NCBI GenBank assembly: GCA_020073265.1
Contig: JAIQFN010000060.1
Coordinates: forward strand, 1 to 36,203
DNA length: 36,203 nucleotides
Origin: Terriglobia bacterium
GTDB taxonomy: Bacteria; Acidobacteriota; Terriglobia; Bryobacterales; Bryobacteraceae
Direction: 5' to 3'
In this document: one piece after another, positions 16,672 to 24,119 of the stretch
How the letters are laid out: each line of letters begins with the position of its first letter
Numbering within the stretch: position 1 is the stretch's first letter
The notes under the pieces: model-generated
The model's input: only the letters and a program-made list of their open reading frames with translations
Database searches by the model: none
Told to the model about the DNA's origin: nothing
Made by a program: the position numbers and the translations under genes

Positions 16672-18801
16672 GTGGACTTTGCCCGCCTTCGCCTGACGCG
16701 CGCGCCGGTTCCAGTGGCGCTGTCGCTGATCGCCGCCGCGTGCCTGGCGCAGCCGCCGGCGTCGCCCAAGAAACCGGTCACGGAAGTCTATCACGGCGTC
16801 GCGGTGACGGACGATTATCGCTGGCTCGAGAACTATTCCGATCCGGCCGTGCGCGCCTGGAGCGACGCCGAGAACCAGTACGCGCGGAAATATCTGGATG
16901 CGCTCGCGGTTCGCGCCACGCTGGCCGACGAGCTGAAGAAGCTCTATGCGAAGCCTTCGTCGCGTTACACCAGTCTGCGCGCGGCCGGCGGCTTGCTGTT
17001 TGCCCTGAAGACGCAGCCGCAGCAGGAACAGCCGGTGCTGGTGGCGCTGAAGTCGGCCGACGACACGGCCTCCGAGCGCGTGGTCGCGGATCCCAACAAG
17101 CTGGACCCGACTGGCGGGACTTCGATCGACTTCTATGTTCCGTCGCTGGACGCGAAGCTGGTGGCGGTTTCGCTCTCCAAGGGCGGCAGCGAGAGCGGCG
17201 ATGTCCACGTGTTCGAGACGGCGACGGGCCGCGAGACCGAGCCGCCGATCCCACGCGTCAACGGTGGCACCGCCGGAGGCAGCCTGGCCTGGAACTCCGA
17301 CGCAACCGGTTTCTACTACACGCGCTATCCGCGCGCCGGCGAGCGCCCGCCCGCCGATCTGAATTTCTTTCAGCAGGTCTATTTTCACCGGATGGGCTCG
17401 GACACCAAGTCGGACGCCTATTCGCTCGGCAAGGATTTTCCGCGCATCGCCGAGATCCAACTGCACAGCTCCGACGACGGCCGCTACGTTCTGGCGGCCA
17501 TGGCGAATGGGGACGGCGGCGATGTCGCGCACTATCTCATGGGCGCAGACGACGTCTGGCACCAGTTCGCGCGGCTCTCGGACGAGATCGCGCAGGTGGC
17601 TTTCGGCGCGGATGGGAATCTGTACCTGCTGTCGCATCTCAACGCGCCCAAGGGCAAAGTGCTGAAGACCGCGGCGGAGCATCCCAGCGTGGCGGACGCT
17701 CAGACGGTGGTGCCGGAAAGCCGGGTGGCGATCGAAAGCTTGCTGGTCTCGGGGAAAATGCTGTACGTCGCAGACCAGGTGGGCGGGCCGTCGCAGATTC
17801 GTGTGTTCGATGCCGGCGGCGCGGCGCAGGGCACGGTGCCGATCCTGCCGGTGTCGGCGGTGGATCAGATGGTGCGCGGCCGCGACGGCGCGTTGCTGTT
17901 CCGGAACAACAGCTTTCTCGACCCGCCCGCGTGGTATCGCTTCGATCCGGCGGCCAAGAAGGTGGCGCGCACGGCGTTGTTTGAAACCGGCGCGGCCGAC
18001 TTCAGCGATGCCGAAGTGGTGCGGGTGTTCGCGATTTCCAAGGACGGCACGCGCGTGCCGCTGAGCATTATCCGCCGCAAGGGCGCCAAGCTGGACGGCA
18101 AGAATCCGGCGCTGCTGACCGCCTACGGAGGCTACGACGTCAACATCACGCCGAATTATTCACTGAACCGCCGGCCGCTGCTCGACCATGGCTTCGTCGT
18201 CGCGGTGGCCAATCTGCGGGGCGGGGCAGAGTACGGTGAAGCCTGGCATCGCGCCGGAATGCTGGCCGCGAAGCAGAACGTGTTCGACGATTTCGCCGCT
18301 TGCGCGCGCTACCTGATCGATCACAAGTACACCAGCGCGGCGCAGCTCGGGATCGAAGGCGGCAGCAACGGCGGGCTGCTGATGGGCGCGGCGCTGACCC
18401 AGCATCCGGAACTGTACGGCGCCGTGGTGTCGCACGTCGGAATTTACGACATGCTGCGCGTGGAGCTGCAGCCCAACGGCGCGTTCAACGTGACCGAGTA
18501 CGGAACGGTGAAGGAGCCGGAGCTGTTCAAGGCGCTGTACGCGTATTCGCCGTATCATCACGTGGTGGACGGGACCAACTATCCTCCGGTGCTGTTTCTG
18601 ACGGGCGCGAACGATCCGCGCGTCGATCCGCTGAACTCGCGCAAGATGATCGCGAGGCTGCAGGCAAGCGGGACGAAGCGACTGGTGCTGTTGAGGACCA
18701 GCGGCTCGAGCGGTCACGGGATCGGAACGGCGCTGAGCGAATACCTGGCGCAGGAGGCGGATGTGCTGGGCTTTTTGTTCGATCAGTTGGGAGTCAAGTA
18801 G
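16672..18801 (+). CDS. Prolyl oligopeptidase (S9A)
   Basis: 709 residues from the GTG at 16672, with a signal peptide (VALSLIAAACLAQ) at about 14-26, so probably periplasmic or secreted. The N-terminal entry TEVYHGVAVTDDYRWLEN is typical of prolyl oligopeptidases, followed by a seven-bladed propeller (~85-440) and a catalytic domain with Ser565 in GGSNGGLLMG, Asp648 in GANDPRVDP and His682 in SGHGIG. The length fits the family. It cleaves short proline-containing peptides after Pro. It is the third predicted exported peptidase in this window, though in a different S9 subfamily from the gene at 2665. The start appears leaderless. Confidence 0.93.
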   Translation: MDFARLRLTRAPVPVALSLIAAACLAQPPASPKKPVTEVYHGVAVTDDYRWLENYSDPAVRAWSDAENQYARKYLDALAVRATLADELKKLYAKPSSRYTSLRAAGGLLFALKTQPQQEQPVLVALKSADDTASERVVADPNKLDPTGGTSIDFYVPSLDAKLVAVSLSKGGSESGDVHVFETATGRETEPPIPRVNGGTAGGSLAWNSDATGFYYTRYPRAGERPPADLNFFQQVYFHRMGSDTKSDAYSLGKDFPRIAEIQLHSSDDGRYVLAAMANGDGGDVAHYLMGADDVWHQFARLSDEIAQVAFGADGNLYLLSHLNAPKGKVLKTAAEHPSVADAQTVVPESRVAIESLLVSGKMLYVADQVGGPSQIRVFDAGGAAQGTVPILPVSAVDQMVRGRDGALLFRNNSFLDPPAWYRFDPAAKKVARTALFETGAADFSDAEVVRVFAISKDGTRVPLSIIRRKGAKLDGKNPALLTAYGGYDVNITPNYSLNRRPLLDHGFVVAVANLRGGAEYGEAWHRAGMLAAKQNVFDDFAACARYLIDHKYTSAAQLGIEGGSNGGLLMGAALTQHPELYGAVVSHVGIYDMLRVELQPNGAFNVTEYGTVKEPELFKALYAYSPYHHVVDGTNYPPVLFLTGANDPRVDPLNSRKMIARLQASGTKRLVLLRTSGSSGHGIGTALSEYLAQEADVLGFLFDQLGVK

Positions 18802-18867
18802 CTCTTGGAATAGCTAGCGGCCTGAAAATCCAACGAATGGCCCGATGCGTGCTTGGATTCTGGACAT

Positions 18868-19995
18868 ATGGCGGCATCTATGCTCCACCACATCGGCGCT
18901 CCGCATCACAAGCCTCGCGATTACTCGAAAACTCCACTGAACATCTATTGGGAAATGACCCAGGCGTGCGCGCTGGCTTGCCGGCATTGCCGCGCTTCGG
19001 CCTGTCCGGATGCGCATCCCGACGAGTTGAGCCTGGAAGAAGGCCGGGCGTTCCTGCGCCAGATCCCGGAGTTCGGCGAGCCGCTGCCGCAGTTGATTCT
19101 GACCGGGGGCGATCCACTGAAGCGGGGGGACCTCTACGAGCTGATCGATGAAGCGCGGCGCCTGGGCATCGGTGTTTCGATCACGCCGGCGGCGACACCG
19201 GCGCTGACGCGCGAGGTTCTGGTGCGGTTGCAGCAGCACGGAGTGGACGGGTTGGGACTGAGCCTGGACGGTTCGACCGCCGCGCGGCACGATTCGATTC
19301 GCGGCGTGCCCGGCACCTTCGATCGAACCATGCAGGCCATTCGCTGGGCGCAGGAACTGGAGATGCCGCTGCAGGTGAACACGCTGGTGGCGTCCGAGAC
19401 GGCGGGCGACGTTCCGGCCATCTACGAGCTTCTGAAACCGTACGGCGTCTCGCGCTGGAGCCTGTTCTTCCTGATTTCGGTGGGGCGCGGCAAGGTCTTG
19501 CAGCCGCTCACGCCCGACGAGGGTGAGGGTCTCATGAACTGGATCTATGAGACCTCGCTGGCATCGCCCTTTACGGTGGCGACTACCGAAGCGCCCTCCT
19601 ACCGGCGCGTCGCTCTGGAGCGGATGCGGGCGGAGGGGATGACGGGCGAGCAGATCAAGCGGAGCGGGGCGTATCGCGGCTTTGGCATCCGCGACGGCCA
19701 CGGCATCATGTTCGTGTCGCATACCGGCGACATTTGTCCGGCGGGATTCCTGCCGTTGACGGTGGGAAATGTCCGCAACAGTCGCGTGGCCGAGGTTTAT
19801 CGCGAGGAGCCGACCTTTCAGTCGCTGCACGATCCGGGGCAGTTCGAGGGGCGCTGCGGGACCTGCGAGTATCATGCGCTGTGCGGGGGGTCGCGCGCGC
19901 GGGCGTTTGGGGCTACGGGGAATCCGCTGGCTGAGGATCCGTTCTGCCCGTATGTACCGAGTGGGGCGGCCAATCCTGGCCGCAGCCGGCTTTGA
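18868..19995 (+). CDS. Radical SAM/SPASM-type protein, TIGR04053-like (copy 1)
   Basis: 375 residues from the ATG at 18868; an ATG at 18880 and a TTG at 18853 are also in frame. The radical SAM [4Fe-4S] motif is CALACRHC (Cys34, 38, 41), followed by LILTGGDPLKR and SLDGSTAARHD. The C-terminal auxiliary-cluster region has GDICPAGFLP, CGTCEYHALCGGSRARAFG and a final FCPY, so at least five Cys. The arrangement fits the TIGR04053 family, related to NirJ/SPASM maturases; the substrate is unknown. The last ~12 residues (SGAANPGRSRL) are encoded by the palindromic repeat at 19961. A paralog lies beyond the symporter at 21953. Confidence 0.88.
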   Translation: MAASMLHHIGAPHHKPRDYSKTPLNIYWEMTQACALACRHCRASACPDAHPDELSLEEGRAFLRQIPEFGEPLPQLILTGGDPLKRGDLYELIDEARRLGIGVSITPAATPALTREVLVRLQQHGVDGLGLSLDGSTAARHDSIRGVPGTFDRTMQAIRWAQELEMPLQVNTLVASETAGDVPAIYELLKPYGVSRWSLFFLISVGRGKVLQPLTPDEGEGLMNWIYETSLASPFTVATTEAPSYRRVALERMRAEGMTGEQIKRSGAYRGFGIRDGHGIMFVSHTGDICPAGFLPLTVGNVRNSRVAEVYREEPTFQSLHDPGQFEGRCGTCEYHALCGGSRARAFGATGNPLAEDPFCPYVPSGAANPGRSRL

Positions 19996-20049
19996 GCCGG
20001 CATCCGCGAGCCGCCTAAAGACGGCTGCAGCCACGATTGGCTGGCCCAC
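19961..20049. repeat. 89-bp palindromic repeat element
   Basis: GTGGGGCGGCCAATCCTGG at 19961 is mirrored by the complement of the sequence ending at 20049 (GTGGGCCAGCCAATCGTGG when read on the minus strand). Each arm continues GC(A/T)GCCGG/GCAGCCGTC, giving a long imperfect hairpin. A related half-copy is at 35939. It contributes the final codons of the radical SAM gene and lies just before the symporter start, so it may act as a terminator or attenuator. Confidence 0.75.
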
Positions 20050-20067
20050 AGTGCTAGACTCTGGGCG

Positions 20068-21723
20068 GTGCATCTTGCGGCGGTAGACTATCTCATCCTG
20101 GCGCTGTACTTCTCTTTCGTGCTGGGGATCGGGTGGTTCATCCGGCGGCGCGTTTCAAGCAGCGAAGATTTTCTCACCTCACGGCGCTCCATTCCGGTCT
20201 GGATCACAAGTCTCGCCTTCCTGGCAGCCAACCTGGGCGCGCAGGAAGTGATCGGGATGTGCGCTTCCGGCGCCAAGTACGGCATCATGACCGCGCACTT
20301 CTACTGGATCGGCGCGGTGCCGGCCATGCTGTTCGTGGGCCTGTTCATGATGCCGTTCTACTATGGAAGCCGCGCGCGCAGCGTGCCCGAATATCTGAGG
20401 CTGCGCTTCGACGAAAAAACGCGCACGCTGAACGCCATCACCTTCGCGGTGATGACGATTTTTTCCTCGGGCATCTCCATGTACGCGCTCGGCCTGCTGT
20501 TCGAGCTGGTGCTGGGCTGGAGCTTCACGGCGTCGGTGCTGCTTTCGGCGCTGATCGTCCTGATCTACACGTTTCTGGGCGGACTTACCAGCGCGATCTA
20601 CAACGAGGTGCTGCAATTTTTCCTGATCCTGCTGGGCTTTGCGCCGCTTTCGATCCTGGCGGTGCGGCGGGCGGGCGGCTGGAGCGGCATGTCTTCGCGC
20701 ATTCCCGCGGTGATGACGCACACCTGGACGCACTTGGGCGATGCGTCGCAGAATCCCATGGGCGTCGAAGTATTCGGCCTGGTGGCGGGCCTGGGATTCG
20801 TGCTGTCGTTCGGCTATTGGTGCACGGATTTTCTGGTGGTGCAGCGCGCCATGGCGGCCGAGTCCATGTCGGCGGCGCGCCGCACGCCGCTGATCGCCGC
20901 GTTTCCGAAGATGGTCATGCCGTTCATCGTGATCGTGCCGGGCGTCGCCGCGCTGGCGCTGTCGCACATGTCGCTCGGTTATGCCATCCCAGCGAAAGCA
21001 GGCGGCGGGCTGAACTACGACCTCGCGCTCACGACATTGATGGCCCAGTTTTATCCATCCGGCATGCTGGGCGTCGGGCTGACCGCGCTGATGGCGTCTT
21101 TCATGTCCGGCATGGCGGGCAACGTGACGGCCTTCAACACGGTGTGGACCTACGATCTGTACCAGGGACACATCCGCAAGCACGCTCCGGACGCGCACTA
21201 CCTGGCGGTGGCTCGCATCACCACGGTAGCTGGTGTAGCTCTTTCGGTGGCCACTGCATATGTGGCGAGCCACTTCAACAACATCATGGATTTTCTGCAA
21301 CTGGTGTTCGGCTTCGTGAACGCGCCGTTGTTCGCGACCTTCCTGCTGGGGATGTTCTGGAAGCGGGCCACTGGGCATGGGGCGTTCACGGGACTGCTGG
21401 CGGGCACGGCGGCGGCCGCGGCGACGCACGGGCTGACGCTGGCCGAGAACAAAGGCGGCTGGCTGGGCGGCGTGCTGCACGCGTTTCCGTCCACCATGGC
21501 GCAGAATTTCTGGATCGCGATTTTCGCCTGGTCCACTTGCTTCGCCGTCACTACATTGGTCAGCCTGATGTCGCGGCCCCGGCCGGCCGAGGAGCTGCGC
21601 GACCTGGTTTATGGACTGACCAAGATTCCGCACGATGCGGATTTGGCCTGGTACCAGCGGCCGCTGTCGCTGGCCGTGGTGGTCGGCGTCGCGCTGGTCG
21701 CGCTGAATCTGCTGTTCTGGTGA
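20068..21723 (+). CDS. Sodium:solute symporter (SSS family)
   Basis: 551 residues from a GTG at 20068, with about 13 hydrophobic segments. The start LAAVDYLILALYFSFVLGIGWF and SSEDFLTSRRSIPVWITSLAFLAANLGAQEVIG are the classical SSS entry, and SGMAGNVTAFNTVWTYDLYQ is the conserved late motif before the long C-terminal helices. It is a Na+-coupled inner-membrane importer; the SGLT-like features suggest a sugar or other small organic substrate but do not fix it. A TAGACT box lies seven bases before the GTG, hinting at another leaderless or short-leader start. It is placed between two radical SAM genes and followed after one base by a small membrane protein. Confidence 0.92.
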   Translation: MHLAAVDYLILALYFSFVLGIGWFIRRRVSSSEDFLTSRRSIPVWITSLAFLAANLGAQEVIGMCASGAKYGIMTAHFYWIGAVPAMLFVGLFMMPFYYGSRARSVPEYLRLRFDEKTRTLNAITFAVMTIFSSGISMYALGLLFELVLGWSFTASVLLSALIVLIYTFLGGLTSAIYNEVLQFFLILLGFAPLSILAVRRAGGWSGMSSRIPAVMTHTWTHLGDASQNPMGVEVFGLVAGLGFVLSFGYWCTDFLVVQRAMAAESMSAARRTPLIAAFPKMVMPFIVIVPGVAALALSHMSLGYAIPAKAGGGLNYDLALTTLMAQFYPSGMLGVGLTALMASFMSGMAGNVTAFNTVWTYDLYQGHIRKHAPDAHYLAVARITTVAGVALSVATAYVASHFNNIMDFLQLVFGFVNAPLFATFLLGMFWKRATGHGAFTGLLAGTAAAAATHGLTLAENKGGWLGGVLHAFPSTMAQNFWIAIFAWSTCFAVTTLVSLMSRPRPAEELRDLVYGLTKIPHDADLAWYQRPLSLAVVVGVALVALNLLFW

Positions 21724-21724
21724 T

Positions 21725-21907
21725 ATGGACGATCTGCGCATTCCCATCGGAGGCTTCTTCACGCTGGTCGGGCTGATTGTCGCCGCGGTTGGGGTGATGT
21801 CGGGGAACCGCGCGCCGCTCGATCCCACCAACGTGAATCTCTACTCGGGCGTCGCCATGCTGGCGTTCGGCGTCCTTATGCTGTGGCTGGCGCGGCGAAG
21901 CGCTTAG
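21725..21907 (+). CDS. Small two-helix membrane protein after the symporter
   Basis: 60 residues with two hydrophobic stretches (GFFTLVGLIVAAVGVMSG and LYSGVAMLAFGVLMLWLA) joined by a short polar loop (NRAPLDPTNVN). The ATG is one base after the symporter stop, so it is almost certainly translated from the same mRNA. It may be an accessory subunit or stabiliser of the symporter; no family is recognised. It has no Cys and no leader/core pattern, so it does not look like a peptide substrate for the radical SAM enzymes. Confidence 0.72.
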   Translation: MDDLRIPIGGFFTLVGLIVAAVGVMSGNRAPLDPTNVNLYSGVAMLAFGVLMLWLARRSA

Positions 21908-21952
21908 CCCACTGGCACCGAAAATGCTTGTTCTCGGGAGATCGGAGATCAA

Positions 21953-23020
21953 ATGGACTTTAACCAGTCTCCACTCCTGGTGATCTGGGAAGTTACCCAA
22001 GCTTGTGATTTGGCGTGCGTTCATTGCCGGGCTTCGGCGCGGCCGGAGCGCGATTCGGGAGAGCTAAGCACCGCCGAAGCCTTCGAATTACTTTCGGAAG
22101 TGAAGCGATTTGGCAATCCGCTGATGGTTTTCACCGGAGGAGATCCGTTGAAGCGGCCGGATATTTATGATTTGGCTCGACATAGCGTCGCCACCGGACT
22201 GCGGACCAACATTACCCCCAGCGCTACCCCGCTGCTGACCCGCGAGGCCATCAACGAGTTCCAAAAATGCGGAATCTCGCGCATGGCCATCGGCTTAGAT
22301 GGGCCAGATGCCCCAACGCACGACAGTTTCCGGCAGGTGGAGGGCACTTACGAGTCTGCTATGTGGGCTCTGCGGCACGCCCGGGACATCGGGCTCGAGA
22401 CCCAGGTTCAGACCACCGTCACGCGCAGGAATCTGGACACGCTGGCGCATATCGCAGAACAGGTGGCCGAAGTCCAATCCAAGATGTGGAGTCTGTTTTT
22501 TCTGGTGACCACCGGGCGGGCGCTGGTAGAAGACGATCTCACGGCGGAGGAATACGAGAAGGTCTTCGAGTTCCTCTACGAGATCTCGAAGGTGGCGCCA
22601 TTCGAGGTGAAGACCACCGAAGCGCTGCACTACCGGCGCTACATCGCGCAAAAGCTGAAGGCCGAGCACGGCGGGCGGGGCGGCGCCAATGGGCGGATGC
22701 TGTGGCGGACCACCGGAGTCAGCGACGGGCGCGGCTTTGTGTTCATCTCGCACACCGGCGAGATCTATCCCAGCGGTTTTCTGCCGGTATCCGGCGGCAA
22801 CGTGCGGAGCGATTCGCTGGTGGACGTCTACCAGAACTCCAGCCTGTTCCAGATTCTGCGCGATCCTGCGGCGCGAGAGGGCAAGTGCGGCTACTGCGAA
22901 TACCACAAGATCTGCGGCGGTTCGCGCGCGCGGGCGTTTGCGCTGACGGGGAACTATCTGGAAGCCGATCCGCGGTGCAACTACGAGCCGGAGTGCGTTG
23001 AGGAGCCGGTGGGCGTCTGA
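21953..23020 (+). CDS. Radical SAM/SPASM-type protein, TIGR04053-like (copy 2)
   Basis: 355 residues. The ATG has GGAG about eight bases upstream. The radical SAM Cys are 18, 22 and 25 (CDLACVHC), followed by MVFTGGDPLKR and GLDGPDAPTHD. The C-terminal part has GEIYPSGFLPVSGGNVRSDSL, CGYCEYHKICGGSRARAFA and two late Cys (RCNYEPEC). It is clearly paralogous to copy 1 along its whole length, but has Tyr where copy 1 has Cys (GEIYP versus GDICP). I believe Tyr is the usual residue in this family. Predicted to use S-adenosylmethionine and an auxiliary Fe-S cluster on an unknown substrate. It converges on the polyferredoxin gene, 10 bases away. Confidence 0.9.
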   Translation: MDFNQSPLLVIWEVTQACDLACVHCRASARPERDSGELSTAEAFELLSEVKRFGNPLMVFTGGDPLKRPDIYDLARHSVATGLRTNITPSATPLLTREAINEFQKCGISRMAIGLDGPDAPTHDSFRQVEGTYESAMWALRHARDIGLETQVQTTVTRRNLDTLAHIAEQVAEVQSKMWSLFFLVTTGRALVEDDLTAEEYEKVFEFLYEISKVAPFEVKTTEALHYRRYIAQKLKAEHGGRGGANGRMLWRTTGVSDGRGFVFISHTGEIYPSGFLPVSGGNVRSDSLVDVYQNSSLFQILRDPAAREGKCGYCEYHKICGGSRARAFALTGNYLEADPRCNYEPECVEEPVGV

Positions 23021-23030
23021 TTCGATCCGA

Positions 23031-24044
23031 TCACGGGTGCTCGAATTCGTTGGCGCGCGGGACCAGGTTCATGTAGAGCTGTTCCGGCAAGTCGGTGTGC
23101 CAGTGGCCGCTCCAATGCGCGATGGCGACGCAGCCCAAGAAAATCGCTGCGATTCCGGAGGCCATCGCCCACAGCGGCACCTTGCGCCGGCCCGCCAGCG
23201 ACATGTACAGAGCATTTTCCACGGGGCAGGACGCCACGCAGCTCATGCAGCCGGTGCACTCGGCTGACGAGATGGTGATTAGCTGATCCACCTTCAGCGA
23301 CGACGGGCAAGCTCTGGCGCACTTGCCGCAGTCGATGCACAGCACCGCGTCGCGCTTGATTTTCAAAGGACTCAAGAGCGCCAGCAGCCCTAGCAATCCG
23401 CCGTACGGACAGAGATAGCGGCACCAGAAGTTCTCCAGGAACAGAGACGCCGCGGCCAGAAAGGCCAGCACCATGATCCCGCCCAGGGTCAGCGTGCGGA
23501 AGAAATTCAGCATCTTGACGTCGGAGACGACGCCGTAGGGTCCGCCTAGAAAAGCGCGGATCTGGTCCACCGACATGGCCGCGATCACGTAAAGAAAAAG
23601 CCCCATCAGGATGTACTTGAGCGACCGCAGCGGAATGTCCAGCCAGCGCGGCAGCGTGAAGTTCCCGCGGAAGAGCTTGCGGCCCAGTTTCGCAAGATAG
23701 TGCGACAGCGTCCCCACCGGGCACAACCAACTGCAGAAGCTCTTGCGCAGAAGCCAGGAGATGAGCAGAAACGCGATCAGCAGGAACACGCCGGCCGGAT
23801 GAATGGACGGCAGTTCGCCGGTATGCAGCCACACTTTCAGGTTCATCAGGGAGGCGATGGGCAGCCAGCCTTCCACGCCGGGCGGACGCTGGGCGATGCC
23901 CCATTGGCCGCCGGTTTCGTAGTAACGGACAAACAGGTAGAACTCGGCGGCGATCCACACGTTCAAGGCTAGGAAAAGGAGCTGGAACCAGCGGCGGACG
24001 GTCTGGGAGTGGTCGGGGCCGGCTCTGCGGAAGGGCTTCTTCAT
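23031..24044 (-). CDS. Membrane polyferredoxin (NapH/MauN-like 4Fe-4S protein)
   Basis: 337 residues. About five membrane helices alternate with two Cys-Pro motifs typical of the NapH/CcoG/RdxA group: CSWLCPVG at 104-111 and CRYLCPYG at 208-215. Two ferredoxin-type [4Fe-4S] motifs follow, CIDCGKCARACP at 236-247 and CTGCMSCVASCP at 263-274, and then a last helix (ASGIAAIFLGCVAI). Such proteins pass electrons from the quinone pool or cytoplasmic carriers to a partner enzyme. It lies downstream of the NRPS-like genes on the same strand and convergent with radical SAM copy 2, so it could supply reducing electrons to the radical SAM enzymes, but that is inference. Confidence 0.9.
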   Translation of the reverse strand: MKKPFRRAGPDHSQTVRRWFQLLFLALNVWIAAEFYLFVRYYETGGQWGIAQRPPGVEGWLPIASLMNLKVWLHTGELPSIHPAGVFLLIAFLLISWLLRKSFCSWLCPVGTLSHYLAKLGRKLFRGNFTLPRWLDIPLRSLKYILMGLFLYVIAAMSVDQIRAFLGGPYGVVSDVKMLNFFRTLTLGGIMVLAFLAAASLFLENFWCRYLCPYGGLLGLLALLSPLKIKRDAVLCIDCGKCARACPSSLKVDQLITISSAECTGCMSCVASCPVENALYMSLAGRRKVPLWAMASGIAAIFLGCVAIAHWSGHWHTDLPEQLYMNLVPRANEFEHP

Positions 24045-24119
24045 GGCACGAATCAGGTCAATGCGATGCTCTGAGGAAAGAGCAGGGCACGTGCGTTGCC
24101 AATCCCGGACGCGGGACGG

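Noticed and set aside
20133-21831. ~550-codon open frames in other frames of the symporter
   Set aside because: Both are Arg/His-rich shadows of the symporter, which has clear membrane segments in its own frame.
21725-21907. Possible RiPP precursor for the radical SAM enzymes
   Set aside because: It is a two-helix membrane protein with no Cys-rich or repeated core, coupled to the symporter.
24068-24083. Short stem GCTCT/AGAGC after NRPS-like copy 1
   Set aside because: Only 5 bp and no T-run, so not called a terminator.
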